Shown piece by piece: positions 1 to 8,880 of a DNA stretch of 64,000 bases; within the stretch, counting starts at the first letter, position 1, and every line of letters begins with the position of its first letter. The translations under genes and the position numbers were made by a program. The notes below the pieces were generated by a model. That model searched no databases. It saw only the letters and a list, made by a program, of their open reading frames with translations, and was not told where the DNA came from. The DNA is from an uncultured Bacteroidales bacterium (GTDB lineage: Bacteria > Bacteroidota > Bacteroidia > Bacteroidales > P3), in contig ONBK01000001.1 of assembly GCA_900316055.1 (NCBI GenBank), positions 186,001-250,000 on the forward strand, given 5' to 3'.

Positions 1-747
1 ATAGAAACGCTTGGGATAGACGGGATTCTGGTAGAAAAGCACATCCTCGCTCTGCGGTGTTCCCACACGGTGGTAGTAGATTTTGTGGGTCTCGTTGACG
101 TTGGAGAACTCCTTACCCTGCTCGGGGGCATCGTAGGCGCTGTAGTAGAAGCCGTCGCCCTGCCAGGCGGCACCAGAGAATTTGGCCCACAGGATGTGGT
201 CGGAGGTGAGCTGGCCGGTCTTGAGGTCGATGACGTAAAACTCCTGCCAGTCGCTGCCCGAACGCGAGATGCTGTAGGCGGCCCAGCGGCCGTTGTGGGA
301 GAAATGAACCCCTCCCAATGCTACCGTGCCGTCGTCGCTCAGCGTATTGGGGTCGAGGAAGACACGCGGGGTGCCGCCCAACGCATCCATCACATACATC
401 ACATACTGGTTCTGGAGACCGTCGTTCTTATAGAAATACCACTTTCCATGACGTTTGCGGGGAGCGCCAATCTTCTCGTAGTTGGCGAGTTCGGTGAGTC
501 TTTTCTGCAGTTTCTGGCGGAAGGGAATCTTCGCCAGATAGGCGTTGGTTACCGCATTCTCCGCCGCCACCCAGGCGGCCGTCTGTGCACTGGTGTCGTT
601 CTCGAGCCAACGGTAGGGGTCGGCCACCGTGGTGCCAAAATAGGTATCGGTGGTACCCACTTTCTCGGCTTTTGGATACTGGATGTTTTGTGCCGAAATG
701 GCAGTCGTAGCTAAAGCAGCCATGAGGAAAAGGATATTACGTTTCAT
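1..747 (-). CDS. prolyl oligopeptidase family serine peptidase (S9A), N-terminal part
   Basis: The first 249 codons are present and the 3' part runs off the left edge. The protein starts MKRNILFLMAALATTAISAQ, a Sec signal peptide, so it is exported to the periplasm. It continues with VADPYRWLENDTSAQTAAWV, the typical start of prolyl oligopeptidases, and then beta-propeller sequence (HFSHNGRWAAYSISRSGSDW). The catalytic Ser-Asp-His domain would lie beyond the window, so activity cannot be judged. A -7 element (TACCTTTG) lies about 90 bases upstream on this strand and faces away from the neighbouring thioredoxin gene. Expected role: cleavage of short proline-containing peptides. Confidence 0.85.
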   Translation of the reverse strand, partial: MKRNILFLMAALATTAISAQNIQYPKAEKVGTTDTYFGTTVADPYRWLENDTSAQTAAWVAAENAVTNAYLAKIPFRQKLQKRLTELANYEKIGAPRKRHGKWYFYKNDGLQNQYVMYVMDALGGTPRVFLDPNTLSDDGTVALGGVHFSHNGRWAAYSISRSGSDWQEFYVIDLKTGQLTSDHILWAKFSGAAWQGDGFYYSAYDAPEQGKEFSNVNETHKIYYHRVGTPQSEDVLFYQNPVYPKRFY

Positions 748-833
748 TATTTAATGTTATTTTAAGTTTCAATCTTTTCTGAATATTGATGTCTAAGCGG
801 TTTCTCACTGTGTAGTTCGGGGAAAAACGATTG

Positions 834-841
834 CAAAGGTA
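834..841 (-). promoter_or_regulatory. -7 promoter element for the prolyl oligopeptidase gene
   Basis: TACCTTTG followed by CA matches the Bacteroidota -7 consensus TAnnTTTG. It implies a leader of about 80 bases. It is divergent from the promoter of the TlpA-like gene. Confidence 0.6.
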
Positions 842-904
842 CAACATTTTTTGTATTCCACAAAATTTTTCCCGTCATCCTACGATTGGTTTAAGAAACT
901 TTCG

Positions 905-912
905 TACCTTTG
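905..912 (+). promoter_or_regulatory. -7 promoter element for the TlpA-like lipoprotein gene
   Basis: TACCTTTGCAG lies 27 bases before the ATG at 939. It argues against the upstream in-frame ATG at 831, because that start would precede the promoter. Confidence 0.65.
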
Positions 913-938
913 CAGCCGCATTTTTATATTTTTATACA

Positions 939-2030
939 ATGAAAAAGATATTCCAAGTCATTTGCACTGTTGCAGTTATCGCCTTGATGGGGAGCTGCGG
1001 CAACAAGAACGAGTTTATGATTAACGGCACAGTTAACAGCAATATGGACGGCCAGATGGTCTATCTCTACAATTATGAGAACCACGACAAACCGAAAGAC
1101 AGCACCTTGGTATCCGACGGGAAGTTCACCTTCACAGGAATTGTCGACAGCGCCTGGATGGCTGTAATTACTTCCTCAGAGTCTGTCGTAGGCATTCTTT
1201 TCGTGGAACCAGGCACCATCACCTTGAAAAGTGACAGCATTGGAGGCACTCCCCTCAATGATAAATACTACGCATTCAGCTCCACCCTCAACACAAAAGA
1301 CATTGAGAGTAAGATGGAAGAAATCATTCCCCGATACTACAGCGCTCCCAATGCCGAAACGCGTGCCGAGATAGAGCATTTGCTGGACAGTTTGGAGGAA
1401 ATTCGCGTCAGCCGCACCCTCGATGCCTGCTGGAAGCTCTACCACGAGAACGGAGACAACCTGCTGGGCGTCTTCGCCATGAAGAATATTGTACAGGAAG
1501 GCACATTCACCTACAGCCAGTTCGACAGCATCGTGAGTACCGCCAGCCCTCTGGTCGCCAACAATAAATATGTGCAGCAGAAGCTCACGCAGCTCCGCAA
1601 CATCGAGGCCACCTCGGCCGGCAAGCACTATGTGGACATCCAGGGTGTGAACGGTAAACTCAGCGACCTTATCGACGGCAAGCTGGCATTGGTCGACTTC
1701 TACGCCTCCTGGTGCGGTCCCTGCCGTGCCGAAATCAAGGACAACCTTGTTCCGCTGTGGAAGAAATATGAGAAGAAAGGTCTCGTCATCGTGGGACTCA
1801 ACGTGTGGGAGCGCGGTGACGCCAAAGCCCGCAAGGCCGCCCACGAGCAAGTGATGGCCGACCTCGGAATCACCTATCCGCAGTTGGTTGACAGCACCCG
1901 CACCGCCACTGACACCTACGGCGTCAACGGCATCCCGCAGATAATACTTATCGACAAGGACGGCACCATCCTCGCCCGCGACCTTCGCGGCGAAGCCATC
2001 GAGGAAGCCATCAAAGAGGCCCTGAAGTAA
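939..2030 (+). CDS. TlpA-like thioredoxin lipoprotein with DUF4369 domain
   Basis: 363 residues. A lipoprotein signal ends at LMGSC (Cys20). Residues about 25-120 fit DUF4369 (INGTVNSNMDGQMVYLYNYE), followed by a helical linker and a C-terminal thioredoxin/TlpA domain with the redox motif WCGPC (Cys259 and Cys262) and the cis-proline region GIPQIILID. Such proteins are membrane-anchored thiol-disulfide reductases facing the periplasm, and the partner is unknown. The start at 939 is chosen because a -7 promoter lies just upstream; an in-frame ATG at 831 would add 36 residues without signal-peptide character. Transcription may run on into the next three genes. Confidence 0.88.
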   Translation: MKKIFQVICTVAVIALMGSCGNKNEFMINGTVNSNMDGQMVYLYNYENHDKPKDSTLVSDGKFTFTGIVDSAWMAVITSSESVVGILFVEPGTITLKSDSIGGTPLNDKYYAFSSTLNTKDIESKMEEIIPRYYSAPNAETRAEIEHLLDSLEEIRVSRTLDACWKLYHENGDNLLGVFAMKNIVQEGTFTYSQFDSIVSTASPLVANNKYVQQKLTQLRNIEATSAGKHYVDIQGVNGKLSDLIDGKLALVDFYASWCGPCRAEIKDNLVPLWKKYEKKGLVIVGLNVWERGDAKARKAAHEQVMADLGITYPQLVDSTRTATDTYGVNGIPQIILIDKDGTILARDLRGEAIEEAIKEALK

Positions 2031-2033
2031 CGG

Positions 2034-2068
2034 TTAAAGTTTAAAGTTTAAAGTTTAAGGTTTAAAAA
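2034..2068 (+). repeat. heptamer array TTAAAGT x3 plus variants, abutting a start codon
   Basis: Units of 7 bases: TTAAAGT three times, TTAAGGT, TTAAAAA. The array fills the gap between two genes and ends 3 bases before the ATG at 2072. Related words occur at 43296 and 61453. Confidence 0.85.
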
Positions 2069-2071
2069 GGA

Positions 2072-3298
2072 ATGGCTTTGCAAAAAATTGTCCTACAGCG
2101 GCCAAAGGCCCACAAGGCCACACGACTGGCGATTTTCGTCAGCCTGCTTCTCACCTTTCACTTTTCAGCTTTCACCTTAAAAGCCCAAGACACCAACACG
2201 GTGCTTCTCCATATCGACGGAAGCACTTTCTTCATCGACAACGAATACTTCGGCGACCGTGTGCGCGGCTATACGCTGCCGGGCTTCGTGCTGCAGCCGA
2301 AGGTGGAATACCGCTTGAGCGACAAGGTATCCCTTACGGGAGGAATCCATTGGCTCAACTACTGGGGCGCCCGCAACTACCCCGTTACGTCGGCCTACGA
2401 TGCCTATCCCAGGTACGACAGCATTTCGCGTCCCATGCACCTCCTCCCGTGGCTGCAAGCCAGGATTGATTTCACGCCCAAGCTGACGCTCCTATTGGGC
2501 TGTTTAGACAACGGCGACCACCATTTGCCCATGCCCCTCTACAACTACGAGCGTGCTGTGGTGGGCGACCCCGAAGCGGGTCTCGAACTGAAGTTTTCGT
2601 CTCCCGGATTAGAGATGGATTTCTGGACCGACTGGCGCGAATTCATCTGGTACCGGAGTCCCATCCTCGAGCGCTTCACGATGGGCTTCTCTGGAAAACT
2701 GTACAACGATTTCGGGAGATGGACGCTCTACCTGCCGCTGCATTTCGTTGCACAGCACGAAGGCGGACAGAGTATGGCGGATGCGGCCGACAGCCTGCCC
2801 AACAACAGCAATTTCAACGCCGCCGCAGGACTTGGAATCATCATGTATGAGTTCACCGACCACAGCCACCTCGACTTCAGCTGCCACGCGATGTTGTATC
2901 ACCAACACAAAAACTCCACTGTTCCCTTCACCAAGGGATGGGGGATCTACCCCGAAGTGAAGCTGATTGGCGACCACTGGAGTTTCCTGGCCAGCTACTG
3001 GTACGGGAAGGAGTTCGTTCCGCTGATGGGCAGCTGGCATTTCAGCAACCTTTCGGCCAATACCGCAGGGCTGACCTTCGACCGCACACGCGTCATCACT
3101 TTGAGTGCAAGGTGGAAGTGGTCTCCTTTTGACAAACCGGGGCATTCCTCCTGTTTCCTCACTCTTCACGGTACCCTCTACCACTATCTGCCCTCCACAG
3201 GCACCTCTGCCGACGGAGCCACCCACGAATACGACCACCGCAACCAGTTCACCATCGGAGTAGCCTTCAATTTCGCTCCCACGATAACACTATTCTGA
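2072..3298 (+). CDS. predicted outer-membrane beta-barrel protein, unknown function
   Basis: 408 residues. There is an export signal near the N terminus (LAIFVSLLLTFHFSAFTLKA-QD), then alternating amphipathic strands rich in aromatic residues (TGGIHWLNYWGARNYP, LDFSCHAMLYHQ, ITLSARWKWSPFD) and a terminal aromatic residue, as expected for a porin-like barrel. I do not recognise a family. It ends TGATG, overlapping the ribF start by one base, so translation is probably coupled. The N terminus before the signal is long and basic, so the true start may be an internal codon. The 5' flank is a heptamer repeat array rather than an ordinary leader. Confidence 0.6.
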   Translation: MALQKIVLQRPKAHKATRLAIFVSLLLTFHFSAFTLKAQDTNTVLLHIDGSTFFIDNEYFGDRVRGYTLPGFVLQPKVEYRLSDKVSLTGGIHWLNYWGARNYPVTSAYDAYPRYDSISRPMHLLPWLQARIDFTPKLTLLLGCLDNGDHHLPMPLYNYERAVVGDPEAGLELKFSSPGLEMDFWTDWREFIWYRSPILERFTMGFSGKLYNDFGRWTLYLPLHFVAQHEGGQSMADAADSLPNNSNFNAAAGLGIIMYEFTDHSHLDFSCHAMLYHQHKNSTVPFTKGWGIYPEVKLIGDHWSFLASYWYGKEFVPLMGSWHFSNLSANTAGLTFDRTRVITLSARWKWSPFDKPGHSSCFLTLHGTLYHYLPSTGTSADGATHEYDHRNQFTIGVAFNFAPTITLF

Positions 3299-4251
3299 TG
3301 TTCCAACTCTACGACATACACGGATCCATCGACACCATCGTTGAAGAGACAGCGGTGACGGTGGGTGTGTTCGACGGTGTGCACCGCGGCCACCAGCAGC
3401 TGTTGTCACAGATGCTACCCACTACCCACTATCCACTCCCCACTCTCGTAGTAACCCTCACCGCTCATCCTTCCTTCGTCCTCGGCCGTCGCCAAAGCGA
3501 ATACTGGCTTGATGACCCCGAAGAACACCTGAGACTGCTCTTCGAGGCGGGAGCCAAATATGTCGCCGTACTGCCTTTCACCCGTGAGGTGGCGCAGTTG
3601 TCGGCCTGCGAGATGGCGCGTCTACTGTACGAGAAACTGAATATGCGCAGCCTGCTGCTGGGATACGACAGCCGGTTTGGAAGCAAACAGAATGACGACT
3701 TCGACCGCCTGCCGCAGTTGGCCACAGAGTTAGACTTCACGCTGCAACGTGGCGAACCTTTCCTCGTCGACGGCAGTCCTATCAGTTCCAGCCGTATCCG
3801 CGAGAGCCTTCTCAAGGGTACTGTTGAGGAGATGGCAACGCTACTGGGACGTCCATACAGCCTCACAGGCATGGTACTCCACGGCCGCGGTGTGGGGCAC
3901 ACACTCGGATTCCCCACCGCCAATATCTCGCTGGAAGAGACCCGAAAGATGCTGCCGAAAGAGGGCGTGTACTTTGTAAAGGTGAAAGGTGAAAGTTTTG
4001 CTCCACTGGAGTCGCAGGCCTGCAAAGCAGGCAGAGAGGTGAAAGGTATGGCGAACCTAGGTATTATTCCAACCTTCGATATAGACAAGCCATCGCTTGA
4101 AGTACACCTAATCGATTTCAAAGGCGACCTCTACGGACAGACCGTAATGGTGGAGTTCGTCCACCGCATCCGCGACATAGTGCGCTTCGGCTCAACCGAA
4201 TCGCTGCAAAACCAACTGCAAGAAGACCTTAAAGCCTGTCGACAACTATGA
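3298..4251 (+). CDS. ribF: bifunctional riboflavin kinase / FAD synthetase
   Basis: 317 residues. The N-terminal FMN adenylyltransferase domain has GVFDGVHRGHQ (about 23-33) and SSSRIRE; the C-terminal flavokinase domain has HTLGFPTANI. It converts riboflavin to FMN and then FAD in the cytosol. Two repeat-derived stretches break the usual alignment: LPTTHYPLPTL after the nucleotide-binding helix, from CTACCCA-type heptamers, and VKGESFAPLESQACKAGREVK in the kinase domain, flanked by AAAGGTG words and containing a GCCTGC-AAA-GCAGGC palindrome. Both fall where family members have surface loops, so the enzyme should still be active. It overlaps the next gene by ATGA. Confidence 0.93.
   Translation: MFQLYDIHGSIDTIVEETAVTVGVFDGVHRGHQQLLSQMLPTTHYPLPTLVVTLTAHPSFVLGRRQSEYWLDDPEEHLRLLFEAGAKYVAVLPFTREVAQLSACEMARLLYEKLNMRSLLLGYDSRFGSKQNDDFDRLPQLATELDFTLQRGEPFLVDGSPISSSRIRESLLKGTVEEMATLLGRPYSLTGMVLHGRGVGHTLGFPTANISLEETRKMLPKEGVYFVKVKGESFAPLESQACKAGREVKGMANLGIIPTFDIDKPSLEVHLIDFKGDLYGQTVMVEFVHRIRDIVRFGSTESLQNQLQEDLKACRQL
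3415..3449 (+). repeat. heptamer array CTACCCA, in-frame in ribF
   Basis: CTACCCA, CTACCCA, CTATCCA, CTCCCCA, CTCTCGT. It encodes LPTTHYPLPTL in a loop of the FAD synthetase domain. Confidence 0.85.
3978..3995 (+). repeat. heptamer words AAAGGTG in ribF
   Basis: AAAGGTG twice plus AAAG, with a further GAGGTGAAAGGT copy at 4036-4047. Between them lies the palindrome GCCTGCAAAGCAGGC (4019-4033). Together they encode an insertion of about 15 residues. Confidence 0.6.
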
Positions 4252-5027
4252 ACGACCTCCATATCCAACTCTACCAGCAAGACATCGTCTGGGCCGACCC
4301 TGAGGCCAACCGCCGCCGCATTGAAGAGGCTTTGCACAAGACTCCCAGTTTGAGCGACATCTTCATCGTACCCGAAACCTTCACCACCGGCTTCGGCGAC
4401 CACATGGCCGCGCTGGCCGAAGAGCCAGACGGTCCCACGCTCCGCTGGGCACAAAACCTGGCTACCAAGCACAACTTCCTTTTTGTGGGCACCTGGATAG
4501 TCCGCGAAGGCGACCACTGCTACAACCGCCTGCACTGGGTCTACCCCAACGGCGACTTCGGCTACTACGACAAAGCGCACACCTTCCGCGTCAGCGGCGA
4601 GGCCGATGTGATAGCCCGAGGCACCAAGCGTGTGGTGTTCGAATACAAAGGCTGGCGCATCAAACCCGCCGTCTGCTACGACCTGCGATTCCCCAAGTGG
4701 CTCCGAAACGATAATATGGATTATGATTTGCTGCTCGTCTGCGCCAACTGGCCTGCCAGCCGCCGCGAAGCCTGGATGACCCTGCTCAAGGCCCGCGCCA
4801 TCGAGAACCTCTGCTATGTCGTCGGCTGCAACCGCACAGGCATCGACGGCAACGGCGGAGAATATAGTGGCGACAGCCTCGCCGTCAACTACAAAGGACT
4901 GGTCTTTGCCGACGGCATCCGCGAAACCGAGAATAAAGATGCCGAGATGACCATCGACCTTGTCCTCAACAAAGAACGCCTCGACGCCTTCCGGCAAAAA
5001 TGGCCCTTATACCTCGACTTTGACTAA
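4248..5027 (+). CDS. nitrilase-superfamily amidase (omega-amidase/YafV-like)
   Basis: 259 residues. The catalytic triad is visible: Glu43 (VPETFTTGF), Lys109 (YYDKAHTF) and Cys143 (PAVCYDLRFP). The sequence around the cysteine matches omega-amidases, which hydrolyse alpha-ketoglutaramate or alpha-ketosuccinamate, often as metabolite repair after glutamine transamination. It is cytosolic with no signal peptide. It overlaps ribF by 4 bases (ATGA) and is followed directly by mutS2, so it lies in the middle of an operon. The exact substrate is inferred from family resemblance only. Confidence 0.85.
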   Translation: MNDLHIQLYQQDIVWADPEANRRRIEEALHKTPSLSDIFIVPETFTTGFGDHMAALAEEPDGPTLRWAQNLATKHNFLFVGTWIVREGDHCYNRLHWVYPNGDFGYYDKAHTFRVSGEADVIARGTKRVVFEYKGWRIKPAVCYDLRFPKWLRNDNMDYDLLLVCANWPASRREAWMTLLKARAIENLCYVVGCNRTGIDGNGGEYSGDSLAVNYKGLVFADGIRETENKDAEMTIDLVLNKERLDAFRQKWPLYLDFD

Positions 5028-7484
5028 ATGAACAATATAGAACAGAAACTGGGGTTCGACCGCATCCGTCAGATGGTGGAGGAACAGACCACCAACGACC
5101 TCGCCGCCCGCATGGCTGGCGAGATGCGCTTCTCTTCCGACTTCGAGAAGGTGCAGTACGAGCTGCAACTCACCGAGGAGATGCGTCAGATAGTACTTAT
5201 GGAGAGCGAGTTCCCCCAGCAGGATTTTATCGACCTCACCCCTACCCTCACCCATCTCCATGTAGGGAACACGCTCATCCCTTTGGAGAACCTCTTCGAT
5301 TTAAAACTCTCGCTGCGCACCATACGCGAATGCTACTATTTCCTCACCGCTGAAGAGCATCAACAATATACCGCTTTGAGAAACCTCGCCATCGAGGTAG
5401 AGCTGGGTTACGGTGGCAAGAGTTCACAACTCAACGTCATCAACTCACTCTTAGGCAAACTCATCGACGACCACGGCGAGCTCTACGACAACGCCTCCCC
5501 CGCCCTTGCCGAGATACGGCGCACCAAAGCCCGCAAGGCTGCGGAGGTCGACGCCCAAGTCAGCAGCACCCTTGCTCGCGCCAAGCGCGAAGGATGGGCA
5601 CCCGAAGGCGCCGAAGTGACTATCCGCGACGGCCGCCCCGTCATCCCACTGCTCACCACCCACCGTCGCAAAATCAAAGGTCTTATCCAAGACGAGTCAG
5701 CCACCCGCCTCACCGCCTTCGTGGAACCCGCCGAGGTGGTGGAACTAGGCAACGACCTCCGCGAGCTCGACTTCGACGAGCGTCACGAGATACAGCGCAT
5801 CCTCCTCACCTTCAGCGACCGCCTGCGTCCCCTGCTGCCGCAACTCGAGGAAGCCTACCGCTTCCTCGCCCGCATCGACTTCCTGCGGGCCAAAGCCCGT
5901 GTGGCGGTGGAGTTGGGCGCCAGCGTCCCCATCCTCCATCGCGAACCCCGCATCGAATGGATGGACGCCCGCCACCCCCTGCTCTTCCTCCAGAAAAAAG
6001 ATGCCGTAATACCTTTTAACCTCACCCTTTCACCTCCCACCTCTCATCCTTCACCTCAAAGAATCCTCATCATCTCCGGCCCCAACGCCGGCGGCAAATC
6101 CGTGCTGCTCAAGGCCGTGGGATTGATACAATACATGCTGCAATGCGGCATGCCCGTACCCCTGCGCCCCACCTCTGAGTGCGGCCTTTTCGGTTCCATC
6201 TTCATCGACATCGGCGACCAGCAGAGCATCGACAACGACCTCTCCACCTACACCTCGCACCTGCAGAACATGAAAGCCTTGCTGGGTTCCTCCAAAGAGA
6301 ACACCCTCTTCCTCCTCGACGAGTTGGGAGGCGGCACCGAGCCCCGTTCGGGTTGTGCCATCGCAGAAGCGGTGTTGGAAGCGCTCTACGACAAAGGGGC
6401 CTTCGGCGTGGTGACCACCCATTTTGCCGACCTCAAGTTGTTGGCCGACCGCATGCCGGGCATCGTCAACGGTGCCATGCTCTTCGACACCGACGCCATG
6501 CGGCCGCTCTACCGCCTCGCCGTCGGACATCCCGGCTCCAGTTTCGCCTTCGAGATAGCCGAGAGCATCGGCTTCCCTAAGGAAATCCTCGACCGAGCAG
6601 GCGAGATGGTGGGACGCGAGCAACTCAACTTCGAACACCAGCTGCAGCAACTCGAGCTCGACAAGCAGGAGATCGCCCGTCAGCGCGAAGAGTTGAAGGT
6701 CGCCGACGACTTCCTCAACGAGGTGACGCAGAAATACCAGCGCCTCAACGACAACCTGCAGGCCCGCCGCCACGAGATTATCAGTTCCGCCCGCCACGAG
6801 GCGCAGCAGATACTCACCGATGCCAACCGCACCGTCGAGCGCACCATCAGCGACATCAAGTCGGCCAAAGCCGAGAAAGAAGCCACCCAGCAGGCCCGCG
6901 CCCGTCTGGCCGAAGCCACACGAGAGAATGAAGAATTAAGAATCAAGAATGAAGAATTAAGGAAAGCGTCCGCCTCTCACCTTTCACCTCTCACCTCTCA
7001 CCTCGAACAGGTTCTGCCTGTTCAAGTGGGCAGCATCGTCCGCATCGACGGTGAAGACACCTTCGGTCAGGTGGTGGAAATCAAGGGAAAGAAAGCCGTC
7101 GTGGAGAGCAACAGCATCCGCATGACCATCGCCCTCAGCCGCCTCACAGGCACCGCCAAGCAGAAGATTCCAGCAGCCAAGCAATCAAGCAATCAAACAT
7201 TTACTTCCATCTTCGACGAGATGAACGAGAAGCGTGCCCACTTCAACCCCACCCTCGACCTCCGAGGTCATCGTGCCGAAGAGGCGTTGGATATGTTGCA
7301 TCGCTTCCTCGACGAAGCCATCCTCCTCAGCGAGAAAGAGGTGCGTATCCTCCACGGGAAAGGCTACGGCATCCTTATGCAGGTCATCCACCAAGAGTTG
7401 AAATCCATGCGTGAAGTCCGCACCTTCCACCCCGAAAAAGTGGAACTCGGAGGCGTCGGAGTCACCATCGTGCATCTTCGATAA
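5028..7484 (+). CDS. mutS2: endonuclease MutS2
   Basis: 818 residues. Order: MutS2 N-terminal and core/lever region (1-320), ATPase with Walker A SGPNAGGKS and Walker B FLLDELGGGTEP, a long coiled coil (about 520-650), then a C-terminal Smr nuclease domain (LDLRGHRAEEALDML, HGKGYGIL). MutS2 proteins bind branched DNA or collided ribosomes; which role applies here is open. Three repeat arrays are translated in frame: LTLSPPTSHPSP just before Walker A, NEELRIKNEELR plus HLSPLTSHL in the coiled-coil/KOW linker, and AAKQSSNQ before Smr. It begins right after the preceding stop codon. Confidence 0.95.
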   Translation: MNNIEQKLGFDRIRQMVEEQTTNDLAARMAGEMRFSSDFEKVQYELQLTEEMRQIVLMESEFPQQDFIDLTPTLTHLHVGNTLIPLENLFDLKLSLRTIRECYYFLTAEEHQQYTALRNLAIEVELGYGGKSSQLNVINSLLGKLIDDHGELYDNASPALAEIRRTKARKAAEVDAQVSSTLARAKREGWAPEGAEVTIRDGRPVIPLLTTHRRKIKGLIQDESATRLTAFVEPAEVVELGNDLRELDFDERHEIQRILLTFSDRLRPLLPQLEEAYRFLARIDFLRAKARVAVELGASVPILHREPRIEWMDARHPLLFLQKKDAVIPFNLTLSPPTSHPSPQRILIISGPNAGGKSVLLKAVGLIQYMLQCGMPVPLRPTSECGLFGSIFIDIGDQQSIDNDLSTYTSHLQNMKALLGSSKENTLFLLDELGGGTEPRSGCAIAEAVLEALYDKGAFGVVTTHFADLKLLADRMPGIVNGAMLFDTDAMRPLYRLAVGHPGSSFAFEIAESIGFPKEILDRAGEMVGREQLNFEHQLQQLELDKQEIARQREELKVADDFLNEVTQKYQRLNDNLQARRHEIISSARHEAQQILTDANRTVERTISDIKSAKAEKEATQQARARLAEATRENEELRIKNEELRKASASHLSPLTSHLEQVLPVQVGSIVRIDGEDTFGQVVEIKGKKAVVESNSIRMTIALSRLTGTAKQKIPAAKQSSNQTFTSIFDEMNEKRAHFNPTLDLRGHRAEEALDMLHRFLDEAILLSEKEVRILHGKGYGILMQVIHQELKSMREVRTFHPEKVELGGVGVTIVHLR
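6021..6055 (+). repeat. heptamer array (TTTCACC type) in mutS2
   Basis: CTCACCC, TTTCACC, TCCCACC, TCTCATC, CTTCACC. It is in frame and lies immediately before the strand leading into Walker A. Confidence 0.85.
6926..6960 (+). repeat. heptamer array (GAATGAA type) in mutS2
   Basis: GAATGAA, GAATTAA, GAATCAA, GAATGAA, GAATTAA. It encodes NEELRIKNEEL within the coiled coil. The same words occur at 27196 and 48160 on the other strand. Confidence 0.85.
6974..7001 (+). repeat. heptamer array CTCTCAC in mutS2
   Basis: CTCTCAC, CTTTCAC, CTCTCAC, CTCTCAC, followed by CTCGAAC and a GAACAG...CTGTTC inverted repeat (7005-7023). It lies 13 bases after the previous array and belongs to a different word family. 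Confidence 0.85.
7180..7199 (+). repeat. octamer repeat AAGCAATC in mutS2
   Basis: AAGCAATC twice, then AAAC. It is the same word family as the array before gcvH (60956). In frame it gives AAKQSSNQ before the Smr domain. Confidence 0.7.
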
Positions 7485-7514
7485 TTTTTTAATCTATTAT
7501 TAGGTTTTTTTTCG

Positions 7515-7522
7515 TAACTTTG
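7515..7522 (+). promoter_or_regulatory. -7 promoter element for ffh
   Basis: TAACTTTGCAG lies 28 bases before the ATG. It separates ffh-folD from the mutS2 unit. Confidence 0.65.
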
Positions 7523-7549
7523 CAGCGGAAAAATAATGCTGTGTAGACT

Positions 7550-8869
7550 ATGTTTGAGAACCTTAGTAGCAAGATAGAGAAAGCGTTACACACCCTTAAA
7601 GGTAAAGGGTCGATTACTGATATCAATGTGGCGGAGACCGTCAAAGAGGTGCGCAAAGCCCTCTTGGACGCTGACGTGAGCTATCCCATCGCCAAGGAGT
7701 TCACCGACAAGGTGAAGGCCGAAGCGCTGGGTCGCAACGTCATCCAGAGCATCGAACCTGGCCAGTTGATGGTGAAGATTGTCCACGAGAAGCTGACCGA
7801 GCTGATGGGCTCGGAGGCCGTGGATATCAACATCAAAGGACAGCCCGCCATTATCCTTATCGCTGGCTTGCAAGGTTCCGGTAAGACCACCTTCAGCGCC
7901 AAGCTGGCCAACTATCTGAAGACCAAGAAGGGCAAGAGCGTGATGCTGGTGGCCGGCGACGTTTACCGTCCCGCCGCTATCAGCCAGTTGCAGACGCTCG
8001 GCGAACAGGTGCAGGTGCCTGTCTACACAGAGGAAGGCAACAAGAACCCCGTCGAGATCGCCAAGCATGCCATAGGTGAGGCCAAAGGGCGCGGATATAA
8101 CGTGGTCATCGTCGATACCGCCGGTCGTTTGGCAGTCGACGAGGAGATGATGAACGAGATTGCCGCCCTGAAGCGCGAGTTGCAGCCGCAGGAGACCCTC
8201 TTCGTGGTCGACTCGATGACCGGTCAGGATGCCGTGAATACCGCCAAGGCCTTCAACGAGCGCATCGACTTCGACGGCGTGGTGCTCACCAAACTCGACG
8301 GCGACACCCGAGGCGGCGCCGCCCTTACCATCCGCTACACGGTGGACAAGCCCATCAAGTTCGTCGGTATCGGCGAGAAGATGGATGCCCTCGATGTGTT
8401 CCACCCCGACCGTATGGCCAACCGCATCCTCGGCATGGGCGATGTGGTCAGCCTCGTGGAAAGGGCCCAGGAGCAGTACGACGAGATGGAAGCCCGCAAG
8501 ATTCAGAAGAAGCTCCTACACAATGAGTACAACTTCGACGACTTCCTCTCGCAAATTGCCCAAATCAAGAAGATGGGCTCGATGAAAGACCTCATCGGCA
8601 TGATTCCCGGCATGAGCAAGCTCACCAAGGATGTGGAAATCAGCGACGATGCCTTCAAGCCCATCGAGGCGATGATAGGCTCGATGACCCCCTATGAGCG
8701 CCAGAACCCCAGCTGCCTCAACGGTAGCCGCAAGCAGCGTATCGCCAACGGCAGCGGCCGCAGCATCCAGGAACTCAACCGCTTCCTCAAGCAGTTCGAG
8801 GACACCCGCAAGATGATGAAGATGGTCAGCAAGAACGGCGGCAAACTTCCGATGCGTAAGAGAAGATAA
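7550..8869 (+). CDS. ffh: signal recognition particle protein Ffh
   Basis: 439 residues. The helical N domain is followed by the G domain with [15 protein letters not shown] and TKLDGD, then the methionine-rich M domain ([33 protein letters not shown]) that binds 4.5S RNA and signal sequences. It directs nascent membrane proteins to FtsY and the Sec translocon. The length is normal. The residues [14 protein letters not shown] agree with the conserved RNA-binding loop. It has its own promoter and a downstream partner, folD, 11 bases away. Confidence 0.97.
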   Translation: MFENLSSKIEKALHTLKGKGSITDINVAETVKEVRKALLDADVSYPIAKEFTDKVKAEALGRNVIQSIEPGQLMVKIVHEKLTELMGSEAVDINIKGQPAIILIAGLQGSGKTTFSAKLANYLKTKKGKSVMLVAGDVYRPAAISQLQTLGEQVQVPVYTEEGNKNPVEIAKHAIGEAKGRGYNVVIVDTAGRLAVDEEMMNEIAALKRELQPQETLFVVDSMTGQDAVNTAKAFNERIDFDGVVLTKLDGDTRGGAALTIRYTVDKPIKFVGIGEKMDALDVFHPDRMANRILGMGDVVSLVERAQEQYDEMEARKIQKKLLHNEYNFDDFLSQIAQIKKMGSMKDLIGMIPGMSKLTKDVEISDDAFKPIEAMIGSMTPYERQNPSCLNGSRKQRIANGSGRSIQELNRFLKQFEDTRKMMKMVSKNGGKLPMRKRR

Positions 8870-8880
8870 AAAAACGATAT

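Noticed and set aside
831-938. Upstream in-frame start at 831 for the TlpA-like gene
   Set aside because: A -7 promoter element lies between 831 and the ATG at 939, and the extension lacks signal-peptide features.
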